64,000 nt of DNA from Streptosporangium roseum DSM 43021 (GTDB lineage Bacteria > Actinomycetota > Actinomycetes > Streptosporangiales > Streptosporangiaceae): NCBI RefSeq assembly GCF_000024865.1, contig NC_013595.1:6014001-6078000 (forward strand). The letters run 5' to 3'. Below the pieces are notes generated by a model that ran no database searches, was not told the origin of the DNA, and worked only from the letters and a program-made list of their open reading frames with translations. Positions 1 to 9,166 of the stretch are shown piece by piece; position 1 is the stretch's first letter; each line of letters opens with the position of its first letter. Both the position numbers and the translations under genes were made by a program.

Positions 1-261
1 GCGCCTGGACGCCGCCATGGCGGCTCTGCGCTCGTCGGGGGTGGTGCCACCCCACACGCCGTACATCTGGTGGGTGTTCAGGGCGTAGTCCAGGCAGCGC
101 AGCCGTACGGGGCAGCGGCGGCAGACGGATTTGGCCTGCTCGTACTGTTCTCGGCCGGGCCCCTCGGAGGACACGGGGAAGAAGAGCTCGGGGTCCTCGG
201 TGAGGCAGGAGGAGCGGCGGGACCAGTGGATGATGGGAATGACGGTGCCCTGGATAGACAT
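1..261 (-). CDS. WhiB-family (Wbl) iron-sulfur transcription factor, C-terminus cut by window edge
   Basis: Reading leftwards from the ATG at 261, the 87 visible codons give a typical Wbl protein. There is an N-terminal Cys (RRSSCLTEDPELFFP), then CRRCPVRLRC carrying the CxxCxxxxxC cluster, then YGVWGGTTPDERRA, the G(V/I)WGG turn that defines the family. Wbl proteins bind a [4Fe-4S] cluster through four Cys and usually act with the principal sigma factor in development, redox response or antibiotic resistance. The 3' end with the basic DNA-binding tail lies outside the window, so the subclass (WhiA/B/D, WblA/C/E) cannot be decided. Confidence 0.93.
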   Translation of the reverse strand, partial: MSIQGTVIPIIHWSRRSSCLTEDPELFFPVSSEGPGREQYEQAKSVCRRCPVRLRCLDYALNTHQMYGVWGGTTPDERRAAMAASRR

Positions 262-399
262 AGGCGGGTCCAATGAACGTGGAGAAGCTGACGGTGGGCG
301 GCTCAACTTCTGGATCGGGTGCCCGCAGAAAACCCATTCATACCTTTTCGGATGAAAAATCACAGGGCCTTGACCTCGGTTTTCACGGTGCTCCCGGCC

Positions 400-1845
400 T
401 CAGCGGAACCGGAAGGACCGCGGGCCGGTGATCTCGGTCTCGTCGAGGTGGTCGATCAGGTCGTCCTCCTCGTTCAGCCCGCTCTCCCTGACCAGCCGGG
501 GCCCCATGTCACGGACCTGGCCGGCCATGTCCTCGTGGCCGATCGCGTCGAGCGCGGCGCGCAGCTTGGCCAGGCCGCGCCCCATCTCCACGCTCGCCAC
601 GTGGGAGAGCGTCGCGGGCAGCGCCCGCCGCAGGCTCTTCACCGCGACGTCCTTGTCGCGCTCCGGCAGCTGGGGCAGGATGTCCGCCAGCGTCGACAGG
701 GCCACGGCGCACGTCTGGTGCTGCCGCGAGGAGGCGCTGACGACCACCAGGTCGATCAGCGCGGCCACGATGCGCCGCTGCACGGCGTCGTCGTAGACCA
801 CCGGCAGCGGCCTGCCGTACACCGCGGCGTCGGGGACGCCCGCGGCGGCCCAGCGGGCGGACAGGTCGCGCAGGGCGCCGACCGCGGCCAGCGCCACGTC
901 GGGGTTCTGCCGGGTGGAGGTGGCCGCCCAGGCGACGTTGCCGAGCTGCTCGATGGCGTGGTCGGGGTCGACGTCGGCGTTGCGGGCCCGGTCGATCGTG
1001 ACGCAGGTGAGGACCTTGCCGGCGATCCTGCCGCGCTCCTCGGGGCTCCCGCCGCGGATCCGGGCGACGGTGTCGCCGTAGGCGAGCAGGTCGCCGATCC
1101 GCACCTGGAAGGCGACCTCGACCCTGTCCCCGGTATCGGCCAGCAGCGACTCCAGGCGGGCCGTGCTGATGTCGATCACGTATCCCGTGGCGCGGGTGGT
1201 CACCGAGGTCGGCTCCTCCTCCAGCAGCGTCCTCGCGCGGCAACGGGCCAGCAGGGGCATCTGGCGCATCCGGGCCTGGTAGGCCAGCTCCTGGATCGAG
1301 CGGACCACGGAGGTGGGGCGCATCTGGTCGATCATGAGATATCCCATGAACACCAGCAGGACGAGCGCTCCGGCGGCCAGCGCCACCGCCAGGAGCGCCC
1401 CCACCCCGGCCCACTCGGGCCGCGAGACGGCCATCACGAGGTAGGTGTAGGTGGCACAGCCGGCGACGTATCCGAAATAGGCCTGGTTGGCCCTGCGCCG
1501 CAGGAACTGGTCGAACACCACCGGCGCGACCGACGTCGCGGTGTGGGAGATCGCCACCAGCAGCGCCGACAGGGTGAGGGTGGTCACCGTCACCAGGCCC
1601 GTGGCGATCACGCTCAGCATCTTGATCAGGTTGTCGTGCGGGAACAGCCGCAGGAAGACCGTCCTGACGCCGTCGGACCACTCCGAGGAGGAGACGTCGG
1701 CGAAGATGGCGCCCACCGCCAGCCCCACGGATCCGAGCACCATGAGCAACGGCGTGAACAGGAACTCCGCCGCGGACAGCCGCCAGCGGATCCGGAGATC
1801 CTGCTGGGCAGGCACAAGGCGCTGAAGATCGGATATTTCAGACAT
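400..1845 (-). CDS. DUF2254 family integral membrane protein
   Basis: A 481-residue protein with four hydrophobic segments in the N-terminal half (about residues 25-50, 70-100, 120-142 and 145-170) followed by a soluble C-terminal half. The layout and conserved patches (FVFDQFLRRRANQAYFGYV-like stretch around 110-128, TGYVIDI around 220) match DUF2254, predicted inner-membrane proteins of unknown function common in actinobacteria and proteobacteria. It is transcribed in the same direction as catalase but 227 bases downstream of it, so co-transcription is uncertain. No ribosome-binding site stands out before the ATG. The family call is firm; the biochemical role is unknown. Confidence 0.88.
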   Translation of the reverse strand: MSEISDLQRLVPAQQDLRIRWRLSAAEFLFTPLLMVLGSVGLAVGAIFADVSSSEWSDGVRTVFLRLFPHDNLIKMLSVIATGLVTVTTLTLSALLVAISHTATSVAPVVFDQFLRRRANQAYFGYVAGCATYTYLVMAVSRPEWAGVGALLAVALAAGALVLLVFMGYLMIDQMRPTSVVRSIQELAYQARMRQMPLLARCRARTLLEEEPTSVTTRATGYVIDISTARLESLLADTGDRVEVAFQVRIGDLLAYGDTVARIRGGSPEERGRIAGKVLTCVTIDRARNADVDPDHAIEQLGNVAWAATSTRQNPDVALAAVGALRDLSARWAAAGVPDAAVYGRPLPVVYDDAVQRRIVAALIDLVVVSASSRQHQTCAVALSTLADILPQLPERDKDVAVKSLRRALPATLSHVASVEMGRGLAKLRAALDAIGHEDMAGQVRDMGPRLVRESGLNEEDDLIDHLDETEITGPRSFRFR

Positions 1846-2072
1846 CGCAGACCATTACCCCGGAGTCTGCGGAGCAAACGATCATCCCGCCGCCGGGGCG
1901 CGGCGCCGTTCCGCCGTCCTCCTGCCGCCCGGGCGCGGCGCCGGCCACCGTCGTGAGGCCCGCCTCCCCGATCATCCGCGGCGCGGCGCCCCCGAGGCCG
2001 GCGCGGATGCGGGCGACGGGGACGCGGCGCCTTCGCCGCGTCCCCGGAACCCTCCTGGAGGGCGGCCAGCCG

Positions 2073-3731
2073 TCACGCGGCCGGCTGCGCCCGCTCGTCG
2101 GGGACGCAGTGGGTCATCTTCAGGCCGGTCACGTCGCGCGGCCCGTTCTTCCCCAGGTTGGACAGCCGCTCACGCTCCTTGTCGTCCAGCTCCTGGCTCG
2201 CCAGCGGTTCGAGGTGGGCGACGTCCTCCGGGCCGATCCCGAGCCCCTCCCCGACCCGCAGCCCGAGCTCGTCCTCGGCCATCAGGAAGTGCCAGACCAT
2301 GCGCTCCTGGACGGGGCGCTCGGCCTGGGACAGGAGGGTGACGAGGTTGAGCACGAGGTCGTCGCGTTCCCACTGCTCCATCAGCAGGTAGCGCTGGCCG
2401 GCCTGGGTGTAGTCGTCGGTCCTCGGGATGCGCTTGCGGGTCAGGCGCCCGGAGAGGACCGGCCCCTGCTCGTCGTGGGTGGGGTAGTGCCCCTCGCGCA
2501 GCCCCCCGATCAGGGACGGCTCGTAGTTGATGTGCGGGCTCTCCCCCTGGTCGTCGACGTGGTAGGTCATCTGGCCGTCGCGCTGGTTGGTGCGCACCTC
2601 GGCGTGCTTGGCCTGGTTGACCGGGAGCTGCAGGTAGTTGGGCCCCACCCGGTGGCGCTGGGTGTCGCTGTAGGAGAACGTCCGGCCCACCAGCATCTTG
2701 TCGTCGGAGAAGTCGAGCCCGTCGACCAGGACGCCGGTGCCGAAGGAGATCTGCTCGTTCTCGGCGAAGTTGTTGGCCACGTTCCGGTCCAGGACCATCC
2801 GGCCGACCGGCAGCGCGGGGAACTCGTTCTCCGGCCACACCTTGGTGTCGTCCAGCGGGTCGAAGTCCAGCTCGGGGTGCTCCTCGTCCGTCATGATCTG
2901 CACCAGGAGCTCCCACTCGGGGAACTCCCCGCGGTCGATCGCCTCACGCAGGTCCTTGGTGGCGTGCCCCAGCTCCTGGCCCTGTACGGCGGCCGCGTCG
3001 GCGGCGGTCATGCTCCGCACGCCCTGCTTGGGCATCCAGTGGTATTTCACCAGGTGCGTCTCACCCTCCTGGTTCACCCACTTGTAGGTGTTGACGCCGA
3101 ATCCCTGCATGTGGCGGTAGTCGGCGGGGATGCCGCGCGGGCTGAACAGGTTGACCAGCATGTGCATGCTCTCCGGCGTCTGCGACATGAAGTCGAAGAT
3201 CCGGTTGGGCTCCTGCCGGAAGGTCACCGGGTCGGGCTTGAGCGCGTGGATCACGTCGGGGAACTTGATGGCGTCCCTGATGAAGAAGACGGCCAGGTTG
3301 TTGCCGACGAGGTCCCAGTTGCCGTCCTCGGTGTAGAACTTCACCGCGAACCCGCGGGGGTCGCGCGCCGCCTCGGAGGAGTCCCTGCCGCCGATCACGG
3401 TCGAGAAGCGTATGGCCAGGTCGGTCCGCTTGCCCGCCTCCTGGAACAGCTTCGCCCTGGTGTAGCGGGCGATCGGCTCGTCACCCAGCTTGCCGTAGGC
3501 CTCGAAGTACCCGTAGGACGTCGCCCCGCGGGCGTGCACCACCCGCTCGGGGATCCGCTCCCGGTCGAAGTGGCTGATCTTCTCCAGGAACTGGTAGTTC
3601 TCCAGCGTGGCCGGGCCTCGCGCGCCGACCGTACGCTGGTTCTGGTTGTCGTAGACCTGGTGCCCCTGCCGGTTGGTCAGCACCGGCCGCTCGTCACCCG
3701 GCTGCTGTCCCCTGCTCGACACGTCCGTCAT
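2073..3731 (-). CDS. katA: Monofunctional heme catalase
   Basis: Degrades hydrogen peroxide to water and oxygen in the cytoplasm. All catalytic landmarks are present in the 552-residue product: distal His66 in RVVHARGA, the distal Asn in GNWDLVGNN (about 138-146), and the heme-ligating Tyr354 in RTFSYSDTQRHRVGPNY. The start at 3731 is chosen because AAGGAGGGA lies 9 bases upstream; the open frame extends 39 codons further without a ribosome-binding site. The protein is slightly longer than the usual 480-500 residues of small-subunit catalases. No FurA/CatR gene is adjacent. The 100 bases upstream are unusually AT-rich for this genome and probably hold the promoter. Confidence 0.97.
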   Translation of the reverse strand: MTDVSSRGQQPGDERPVLTNRQGHQVYDNQNQRTVGARGPATLENYQFLEKISHFDRERIPERVVHARGATSYGYFEAYGKLGDEPIARYTRAKLFQEAGKRTDLAIRFSTVIGGRDSSEAARDPRGFAVKFYTEDGNWDLVGNNLAVFFIRDAIKFPDVIHALKPDPVTFRQEPNRIFDFMSQTPESMHMLVNLFSPRGIPADYRHMQGFGVNTYKWVNQEGETHLVKYHWMPKQGVRSMTAADAAAVQGQELGHATKDLREAIDRGEFPEWELLVQIMTDEEHPELDFDPLDDTKVWPENEFPALPVGRMVLDRNVANNFAENEQISFGTGVLVDGLDFSDDKMLVGRTFSYSDTQRHRVGPNYLQLPVNQAKHAEVRTNQRDGQMTYHVDDQGESPHINYEPSLIGGLREGHYPTHDEQGPVLSGRLTRKRIPRTDDYTQAGQRYLLMEQWERDDLVLNLVTLLSQAERPVQERMVWHFLMAEDELGLRVGEGLGIGPEDVAHLEPLASQELDDKERERLSNLGKNGPRDVTGLKMTHCVPDERAQPAA

Positions 3732-3889
3732 GATGACGCTTCCCTCCTTGCGGCGATCATTTCCGGCGTACCGAATCCTGTCGGCACACGGGGGTTCCAT
3801 ATCCGACAAAAGGCGGCTTATAGCACTAAAGGAAAAGAATCTCCGCAAGAGGGAAGGTCACATGAACGGCCTCCTGCCCGCGCCCGGAC

Positions 3890-4012
3890 GGGCCGCGGGT
3901 CGGCGGGACCTGACGGGTCACGGGTCAGCAGGGCCGCGGGTCGGCGGGACCTGACGGGTCAGCGGGACCGCGGGGCCGCGGGGCCGCGGGGCCGCGGGTC
4001 GGCGGGACCTGG
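3890..4012. repeat. Imperfect GC-rich direct repeats between chaB-like and catalase genes
   Basis: The unit GGCCGCGGGTCGGCGGGACC occurs at about 3891, 3932 and 3990, followed each time by a variant of TGACGGGTCA or TGGCAGACCA and separated by further CGGGTCAGC and GGGGCCGC repeats. The array fills most of the 292-base gap between the catalase start and the ChaB-like stop. No coding frame is supported here. It may be slippage-prone filler or form structured RNA. Confidence 0.7.
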
Positions 4013-4023
4013 CAGACCACGGG

Positions 4024-4416
4024 TCAGCGGGCCCTGGCCGTGGCCCTCCGGTTGGCCTTCTTGAGGGCCTCGACGAGCTGGTCCTTGGTCATAGTGGACC
4101 GCCCCTCGACGCCCAGCCGCCTGGCCACGTCGTACAGGTGCTGCTTGGACGCGTTGGCGTCGACCCCCTCGGCCGTCTTGCCCCGCTTCGGGGTGCTCCT
4201 GGCCGCCTGAGCGTCGGAGGGCCCCTTCCCGGCCTTCGGCTCCCAGTGGTCGCCGACCTTCTCGAAGGAGTGCTTCAGCGCGGCGAAGGCCGTGCGGTGG
4301 GCCCGCTGCCCCTCGCCGTAGGTCTTCACCGCGGAGTCATGGGCCTTGATCCAGGTGTCCCGCGCCTTCTTGGAGGAGCGCTGCAGGGTCGACGGGAGCT
4401 CTTGTCGTGCCGGCAT
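4024..4416 (-). CDS. chaB: ChaB family protein
   Basis: A 130-residue, strongly basic protein. Residues 5-62 (ELPSTLQRSSKKARDTWIKA and WEPK) fit the ChaB family, named after a small E. coli protein linked to the ChaA cation antiporter; in actinobacteria these are stand-alone proteins of unclear role. Residues about 88-125 (SKQHLYDVARRLGVEGRSTM, TKDQLVEALKKANR) resemble the Rho-termination-factor N-terminal / SAP-like helix-extended-helix fold found in many actinobacterial ChaB-like proteins and suggest nucleic-acid contact. No chaA neighbour. Family fairly sure, function not. Confidence 0.82.
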   Translation of the reverse strand: MPARQELPSTLQRSSKKARDTWIKAHDSAVKTYGEGQRAHRTAFAALKHSFEKVGDHWEPKAGKGPSDAQAARSTPKRGKTAEGVDANASKQHLYDVARRLGVEGRSTMTKDQLVEALKKANRRATARAR

Positions 4417-4529
4417 CTTCAGATCACCTCTCTCGCTTCTCCCAGGCCCATGCCCATGCGGTCACGATTCATGTCACGGCGCTCCGGCACCGCTCACGGC
4501 CCTCCCCGGTCCTCTGTAGGGTCGTGGTC

Positions 4530-5171
4530 ATGACGCTGCGCGTGGTGATCGCCGACGACGAGGACCTGATCCGTGCGGGCCTGAGGATCATCATCGACTC
4601 CGAGCCCGATCTCACCGTGGTGGGCGAGGCCGCGGACGGCGCGGCCGTCGTGCCGGTGGTGCGCGAGCACCGGCCGGACGTGGTGCTGATGGATGTGCGG
4701 ATGCCGGCCGTGGACGGCATCCAGGCCACCCGCCGGCTGGCCTCGCTGCCCGAGCCGCCCAAGGTCGTGGTGGTCACCACCTTCGAGAACGACGACTACG
4801 TCTACGAGGCGCTCCGGGCCGGGGCGAGCGGCTTCCTGCTCAAGCGCACCCGCCCCGCCGAGCTGGTCCAGGCGATCCGGACGGTGGCCGCCGGCGACTC
4901 CCTGCTCTTCCCCGCCGCCATCCGCGCCCTGGCCGCGCGGCGCGAGGCCGTCCGGGCCGTCCCCGGCATCGACCGGCTGACCTCGCGCGAGGCCGACGTG
5001 CTGCGCCTGATGACCCGCGGCCTGTCCAACGGGGAGATCGCCGGCGAGCTGGTCATCAGCATGGAGACGGTGAAGACCCACGTGGGCAACGTGCTGGCCA
5101 AGCTGGAGGCGCGCGACCGCACCCGGGCCGTCATCACCGCCTACGAATCGGGCTTCGTCTCCCCGGGCTGA
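4530..5171 (+). CDS. NarL/LuxR-type two-component response regulator (orphan)
   Basis: A 213-residue response regulator. The receiver domain has the acidic pair DDE at 9-11, phospho-acceptor Asp55 in VVLMDVRMP and the switch region VVVTTFENDDYVYEALRAGA. The C-terminal LuxR-type helix-turn-helix is LTSREADVLRLMTRGLSNGE through SMETVKTHVGNVLAKL. The start at 4530 begins the canonical MTLRVVIADDE; a TAGGGT box 8 bases before it and no Shine-Dalgarno sequence suggest a leaderless mRNA. No sensor kinase gene is adjacent, so the cognate kinase is elsewhere. Confidence 0.95.
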   Translation: MTLRVVIADDEDLIRAGLRIIIDSEPDLTVVGEAADGAAVVPVVREHRPDVVLMDVRMPAVDGIQATRRLASLPEPPKVVVVTTFENDDYVYEALRAGASGFLLKRTRPAELVQAIRTVAAGDSLLFPAAIRALAARREAVRAVPGIDRLTSREADVLRLMTRGLSNGEIAGELVISMETVKTHVGNVLAKLEARDRTRAVITAYESGFVSPG

Positions 5172-5281
5172 GACGGGCACGCCTCGGAGCCCCTGATTCC
5201 CGGGACCGCGTCGCCGAGGTGCCTCCACCCCACGGCGAGAGCGCCCTCCCCTGCCCCGGCCTCCTCCCCCGAGACCCCGCC

Positions 5282-6046
5282 CTAGATGGGCGAGCCGTCG
5301 TCCTCCTCGCCCGGCCTCGGACCGGGAGTCCCCGTGCCGCTCCGCCCGGGAGACGGCGACGTGGTGGGCTCCCCCGGCTCCGGCGACGCCGGGACCGGGG
5401 GCGGGGTCGGCACGAACATCGTCGGCGGCAACGGCTTGGGCGGCGGCTGGACCTCCTCGTCGCGGCGGAGCAGCAGCCAGGCCATCACGGCCAGCGTCAC
5501 CAGCAGCACGGTCAGCACGACCCCGGCGATGATCACCGATCGGCGGGTCTCGACGGGCGGCGGCGCCCCTTTGGGCGGGGCGGGCAGGGCGGGCGAGCGG
5601 TCACTGACCCAGTGCGGCGCGAAGTCCGGGCCGTGCTGCTCGCCGATGAGCGTGCCGCGCACCAGCACCGGCTCCAGGAAGCGCTCGGCCCCCGCCCGGT
5701 CCGGCTCGTACGGCGTGGCCACCCACGGCGCGCTCCCGCCGTCCATGGCCAGCACCTGGGGTGCCGTGTCGGCCACCGCGGTCCGGCCGCGCGTCGCCCT
5801 GGCCATCCAGCCCCGCACACCCGAACGGCTGGCCGCCGCCTCCTGGATCCCGGTGACGAACCGGTCGCGGGCCGCCGGGTCGAGCGCGGCGCCCTTGGTC
5901 AGCACCGCGACCGAAACCGCCCGGCCGTCGGAGCCCTGCCCGAGGTAGACCAGCCCCGCGGGCCCCACCCGCAGGCGGGCCTGCAGAACGAAGGGCCCCA
6001 GATGGGGCGGGTCACCGTACTGGAGCGGACTGGCCACGCCTGCCAT
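5282..6046 (-). CDS. Membrane protein with degenerate protein-kinase-like N-terminus
   Basis: A 254-residue protein. The first ~130 residues start like an actinobacterial Ser/Thr kinase: GPFVLQARLRVGPAGLVYLG mimics the glycine loop, but there is no VAIK lysine, HRD or DFG. One transmembrane helix follows (about 169-191, SVIIAGVVLTVLLVTLAVMA), then a Pro/Thr/Ser-rich tail. This looks like a truncated pseudokinase with an extracellular proline-rich tail. It is divergent from the MoxR operon with ~125 bases between the two starts, so the two units may share regulation. Its function is unknown. Confidence 0.7.
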   Translation of the reverse strand: MAGVASPLQYGDPPHLGPFVLQARLRVGPAGLVYLGQGSDGRAVSVAVLTKGAALDPAARDRFVTGIQEAAASRSGVRGWMARATRGRTAVADTAPQVLAMDGGSAPWVATPYEPDRAGAERFLEPVLVRGTLIGEQHGPDFAPHWVSDRSPALPAPPKGAPPPVETRRSVIIAGVVLTVLLVTLAVMAWLLLRRDEEVQPPPKPLPPTMFVPTPPPVPASPEPGEPTTSPSPGRSGTGTPGPRPGEEDDGSPI

Positions 6047-6172
6047 GAAAGCACATGGCGACGATCGCGCGGCGTCCGTGTGGGTGCTGACACGAAACGC
6101 GGGTGGGTACTAACTGGAAATACGCAGTCGGCCGGTTGTGCGGCCCCGCATTTCGTTTGGTGGAATATCAAC

Positions 6173-7177
6173 ATGACCGTCGCCGAAGAACTGCCGAGCG
6201 AGACCGACACCGGACTGCTGCGTGAGGCCCTGGCCGAGGTCCGGCGGGTCATCGTGGGCCAGGAGCACATGGTGGAACGGCTGCTCGTGGCGCTCCTCGC
6301 CCGGGGCCACTGCCTGCTTGAGGGCGTGCCGGGTGTCGCCAAGACCCTCGCCGCCTCCACGCTGGCCACCGTGGTGGGGGGCGCCTTCGCCCGCATCCAG
6401 TTCACCCCCGACCTGGTCCCCAGCGACATCGTGGGCACCCGGGTCTACCATCCCTCCCGCGAGGCGTTCGACGTCGAGCTCGGCCCGGTGTTCGTCAACT
6501 TCCTGCTCGCCGACGAGATCAACCGCGCCCCGGCGAAGGTGCAGTCCGCGCTGCTGGAGGTCATGGCCGAGCGGCAGGTCTCCCTGGCCGGCAAGACCCA
6601 TCCGCTGCCCAGGCCGTTCATCGTGCTGGCCACCCAGAACCCGATCGAGTCCGAGGGCGTCTACCCGCTCCCGGAGGTCCAGCGCGACCGGTTCCTCTTC
6701 AAGATCCGCGTCACCCATCCCAGCGCCCACGAGGAGCTGGAGATCCTGCACCGGATGAGCGTGACCCCTCCCGCTCCCAGGACGGTGCTCGACCCCGCGC
6801 GGCTGACCGCGCTGCAGGCCATGGCCGATCAGGTCTCGGTCCACCAGCTCGTCGCCGACTACGTGGTCCGGCTGGTGATGGCCACCCGCTCCCCCGGCGA
6901 GTACGGCATGACCGAGCTGGAGGAGAACATCGAGATCGGGGTCAGCCCCCGCGCCACGCTCGGCCTGGTCGCCGCCGGACGCGGCCTGGCCCTGCTGCGG
7001 GGCCGCGACTACCTGCTCCCCGACGACATCCGCGACGTGGCCGTGGACGTGATGTCCCATCGGCTGATGCTCACCTTCGACGCGCTGGCCGACGGGATCG
7101 ACCCCGAGGACGTGGTCCGGCAGATCCTGGCCGTCGTGCCGCCGCCCCTGGTGGTGTGGAACCAGGGCCCCCGATGA
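6173..7177 (+). CDS. MoxR-family AAA+ ATPase
   Basis: A 334-residue AAA+ protein with Walker A GVPGVAKT (about 45-52), Walker B LLADEINRAP, and the MoxR signature LATQNPIESEGVYPLPE with the QRDRF that follows. MoxR ATPases act as chaperone-like assembly factors, often for enzymes handled by the VWA protein encoded beside them. The start at 6173 lies after a short AT-rich stretch and matches the family length; the open frame runs further upstream without similarity. Its stop overlaps the DUF58 start (ATGA), making this the first gene of a three-gene coupled operon. Confidence 0.96.
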   Translation: MTVAEELPSETDTGLLREALAEVRRVIVGQEHMVERLLVALLARGHCLLEGVPGVAKTLAASTLATVVGGAFARIQFTPDLVPSDIVGTRVYHPSREAFDVELGPVFVNFLLADEINRAPAKVQSALLEVMAERQVSLAGKTHPLPRPFIVLATQNPIESEGVYPLPEVQRDRFLFKIRVTHPSAHEELEILHRMSVTPPAPRTVLDPARLTALQAMADQVSVHQLVADYVVRLVMATRSPGEYGMTELEENIEIGVSPRATLGLVAAGRGLALLRGRDYLLPDDIRDVAVDVMSHRLMLTFDALADGIDPEDVVRQILAVVPPPLVVWNQGPR

Positions 7178-8190
7178 GCCGCCGTGCCGCCCCGGGCGGC
7201 GTGGGAGCGGGCCCCCCGGCGACCGGCCGCGGAGGCGTGCCGGTGGCCACGGCCGAGCAGGCGCTGCGCCGGCTGGAGCTGACCATCGTCCGCCGGCTGG
7301 ACGGGCTGCTGCACGGCTCGTACCAGGGTCTTCTGCCCGGCCCCGGCAGCGAGTTCGGCGACAGCCGGGTCTACGTCCCCGGCGAGGACGACATCCGCCG
7401 GATGGACTGGGCGGTGACCGCCCGCACGACCGTCCCGCACGTGCGGGACCTGATCGCCGACCGGGAGCTGGAGACCTGGGCGCTGGCCGACCTGTCGCCC
7501 AGCATGGACTTCGGCACCGCCCAGATGGAGAAGCGGGACCTGGTGGTGGCCGCGCTGGGCGCGGTCGGCTTCCTGACCGGCCGGATCGGCAACCGCTTCG
7601 GCACGTACGTGCTGCACGACGAGTACGTCCACCGGATGCCCGCCAGGGGCGGCCGTCCGGCCCTGTACGGCCTGCTGCACTCGCTGATGGAGGCCCCTCG
7701 GGGCCGTCCCGTCGCCGGTGCCCCCGACCTGGCCGAGGCGATCGAGGTGCTCGCCTCGGCCAGGCGGCGGCGGGGCCTGCGCGTGATCGTCTCCGACTTC
7801 CTGGACGCCGAGCCCAGCCTCGACCCCGGCCTGGAGCTGCCCTGGGAGCGGCCGATCCGCCGCCTGGCCGCCCGCCACCAGGTGCTGGCCATCGAGGTGA
7901 TCGACCCGCGTGAGCTGGAGCTGCCGCCGGTGGGGCTGGTCAACCTGACCGACCCGGAGACCGGGCGGAGCCGCCGGATCCAGCTCACCTCCAAGGTGCG
8001 CGCGGCCTACGCCGAGGCGGCCGCGGCGCAGCGGGCCACGACCGCCATGGCGATGCGCCGGTGCGGGGTGGCGCACCTGGTGCTGCGCACCGACCGCGAC
8101 TGGATCTTCGACATCGCCCAGTTCGTGCTGCGGCAGCGGCGCATGGCACACCTGACGCACCGGCACCCGACCCCAGGAGTGACGCGGTGA
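7174..8190 (+). CDS. DUF58 domain protein of the MoxR operon
   Basis: The 338-residue product carries the DUF58 hallmark GSEFGDSRVYVPGEDDIRRM followed by DW (about 50-71), then a VWA-like fold with LADLSPSMDFG around 110. DUF58 proteins always accompany MoxR ATPases and are thought to help complex assembly at the membrane. Translation is probably coupled at both ends: the ATG overlaps the moxR stop, and its TGA overlaps the GTG of the next gene. Confidence 0.94.
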   Translation: MSRRAAPGGVGAGPPATGRGGVPVATAEQALRRLELTIVRRLDGLLHGSYQGLLPGPGSEFGDSRVYVPGEDDIRRMDWAVTARTTVPHVRDLIADRELETWALADLSPSMDFGTAQMEKRDLVVAALGAVGFLTGRIGNRFGTYVLHDEYVHRMPARGGRPALYGLLHSLMEAPRGRPVAGAPDLAEAIEVLASARRRRGLRVIVSDFLDAEPSLDPGLELPWERPIRRLAARHQVLAIEVIDPRELELPPVGLVNLTDPETGRSRRIQLTSKVRAAYAEAAAAQRATTAMAMRRCGVAHLVLRTDRDWIFDIAQFVLRQRRMAHLTHRHPTPGVTR

Positions 8191-9134
8191 CCTTCCTCTC
8201 TCCGGCCCTGCTGTGGCTGTTCGCCGCGCTCGCCCTGGTCGTGGCGGGCTACGTGGCCGCCCAGTTCGCCCGGCGGCGCTACGCGGTGCGCTTCACCAAC
8301 CTGCCGCTGCTGGCGCTGGTGGCCCCCTCGGGGCCCGGCTGGCGCCGGCACGTGGCCCCGGCCCTGTTCCTGCTGATGATGAGCCTGCTGATCATCGGGG
8401 CGGCCCGGCCGGCCGACTCGGTCCGGGTCCCCCGTGACCGCGCGACCATCATCATCGCGCTGGACATCTCGCTGTCGATGGAGGCCGCCGACGTCCAGCC
8501 CAACCGGATCACCGCCGCCAAGGAGGCCGCCCAGAAGTTCGTCGAGGACCTGCCGGAACGCTTCAACGTCGGCGTGGTCGCCTTCGCCCGCTCCGCCTCG
8601 GTCGTGGTCTCCCCGACCACCGACCACCAGGCGGTGTCCGCCTCGTTGGGCAACCTGACCACCCGGGCGGGCACCGCCATCGGCGAGGCGGTGTTCAACT
8701 CCCTCGACGCCGTCCGCTCCTTCGACCAGCAGGCGGTCACCGATCCGCCGCCCGCCGCGATCGTGCTGCTGTCCGACGGGGACAACACCTCCGGCCGGTC
8801 GGTCGCCGAGGCCGTCGACGCGGCGATGAGCGCGCGCGTACCGATCTCCACGATCGCCTACGGCACCCAGGAGGGCACCGTCTCGATCGACGGCCGCGAC
8901 GTGAACGTACCGGTGAACAAGGCCACCCTGCAGACCCTGTCGGAGGGCACCTCGGGCCGGGCCTACGAGGCGGAGTCGGGCAGCCAGCTCCGGGAGGTCT
9001 ACGAGCAGATCGGCACCTCGCTCGGCTACCGGACGGTCCACCAGGAGATCAGCCAGTGGTTCGTGGTGGCGGCGCTGCTGACCGGCCTGCTGGTCGCCGT
9101 GGCCGGCCTGCTGCTGGGGTCGCGGCTGCCCTGA
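8187..9134 (+). CDS. VWA-domain membrane protein of the MoxR operon
   Basis: A 315-residue, BatA-like protein. Two N-terminal membrane helices (about 2-25 and 50-72) precede a von Willebrand A domain with an intact metal-ion-dependent adhesion site: DISLS (about 92-96), the threonine in TRAGTAIGEAV and the SDGDNTSG aspartates. A final helix (WFVVAALLTGLLVAVAGLLL) anchors the C-terminus. The GTG start overlaps the DUF58 stop by one base. The MoxR-DUF58-VWA trio is a widespread but mechanistically poorly defined chaperone-like system. Confidence 0.94.
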   Translation: MTFLSPALLWLFAALALVVAGYVAAQFARRRYAVRFTNLPLLALVAPSGPGWRRHVAPALFLLMMSLLIIGAARPADSVRVPRDRATIIIALDISLSMEAADVQPNRITAAKEAAQKFVEDLPERFNVGVVAFARSASVVVSPTTDHQAVSASLGNLTTRAGTAIGEAVFNSLDAVRSFDQQAVTDPPPAAIVLLSDGDNTSGRSVAEAVDAAMSARVPISTIAYGTQEGTVSIDGRDVNVPVNKATLQTLSEGTSGRAYEAESGSQLREVYEQIGTSLGYRTVHQEISQWFVVAALLTGLLVAVAGLLLGSRLP

Positions 9135-9166
9135 GCCGGTCCCGCCCATTGGTAACGTTCTACGAC

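Noticed and set aside
319..4064. Very long plus-strand open frames (545 and 703 codons) opposite the DUF2254 and catalase genes
   Set aside because: They are antisense frames produced by high third-position GC; they lack similarity to any family, are rich in His/Gly/Pro, and overlap clearly recognised genes.
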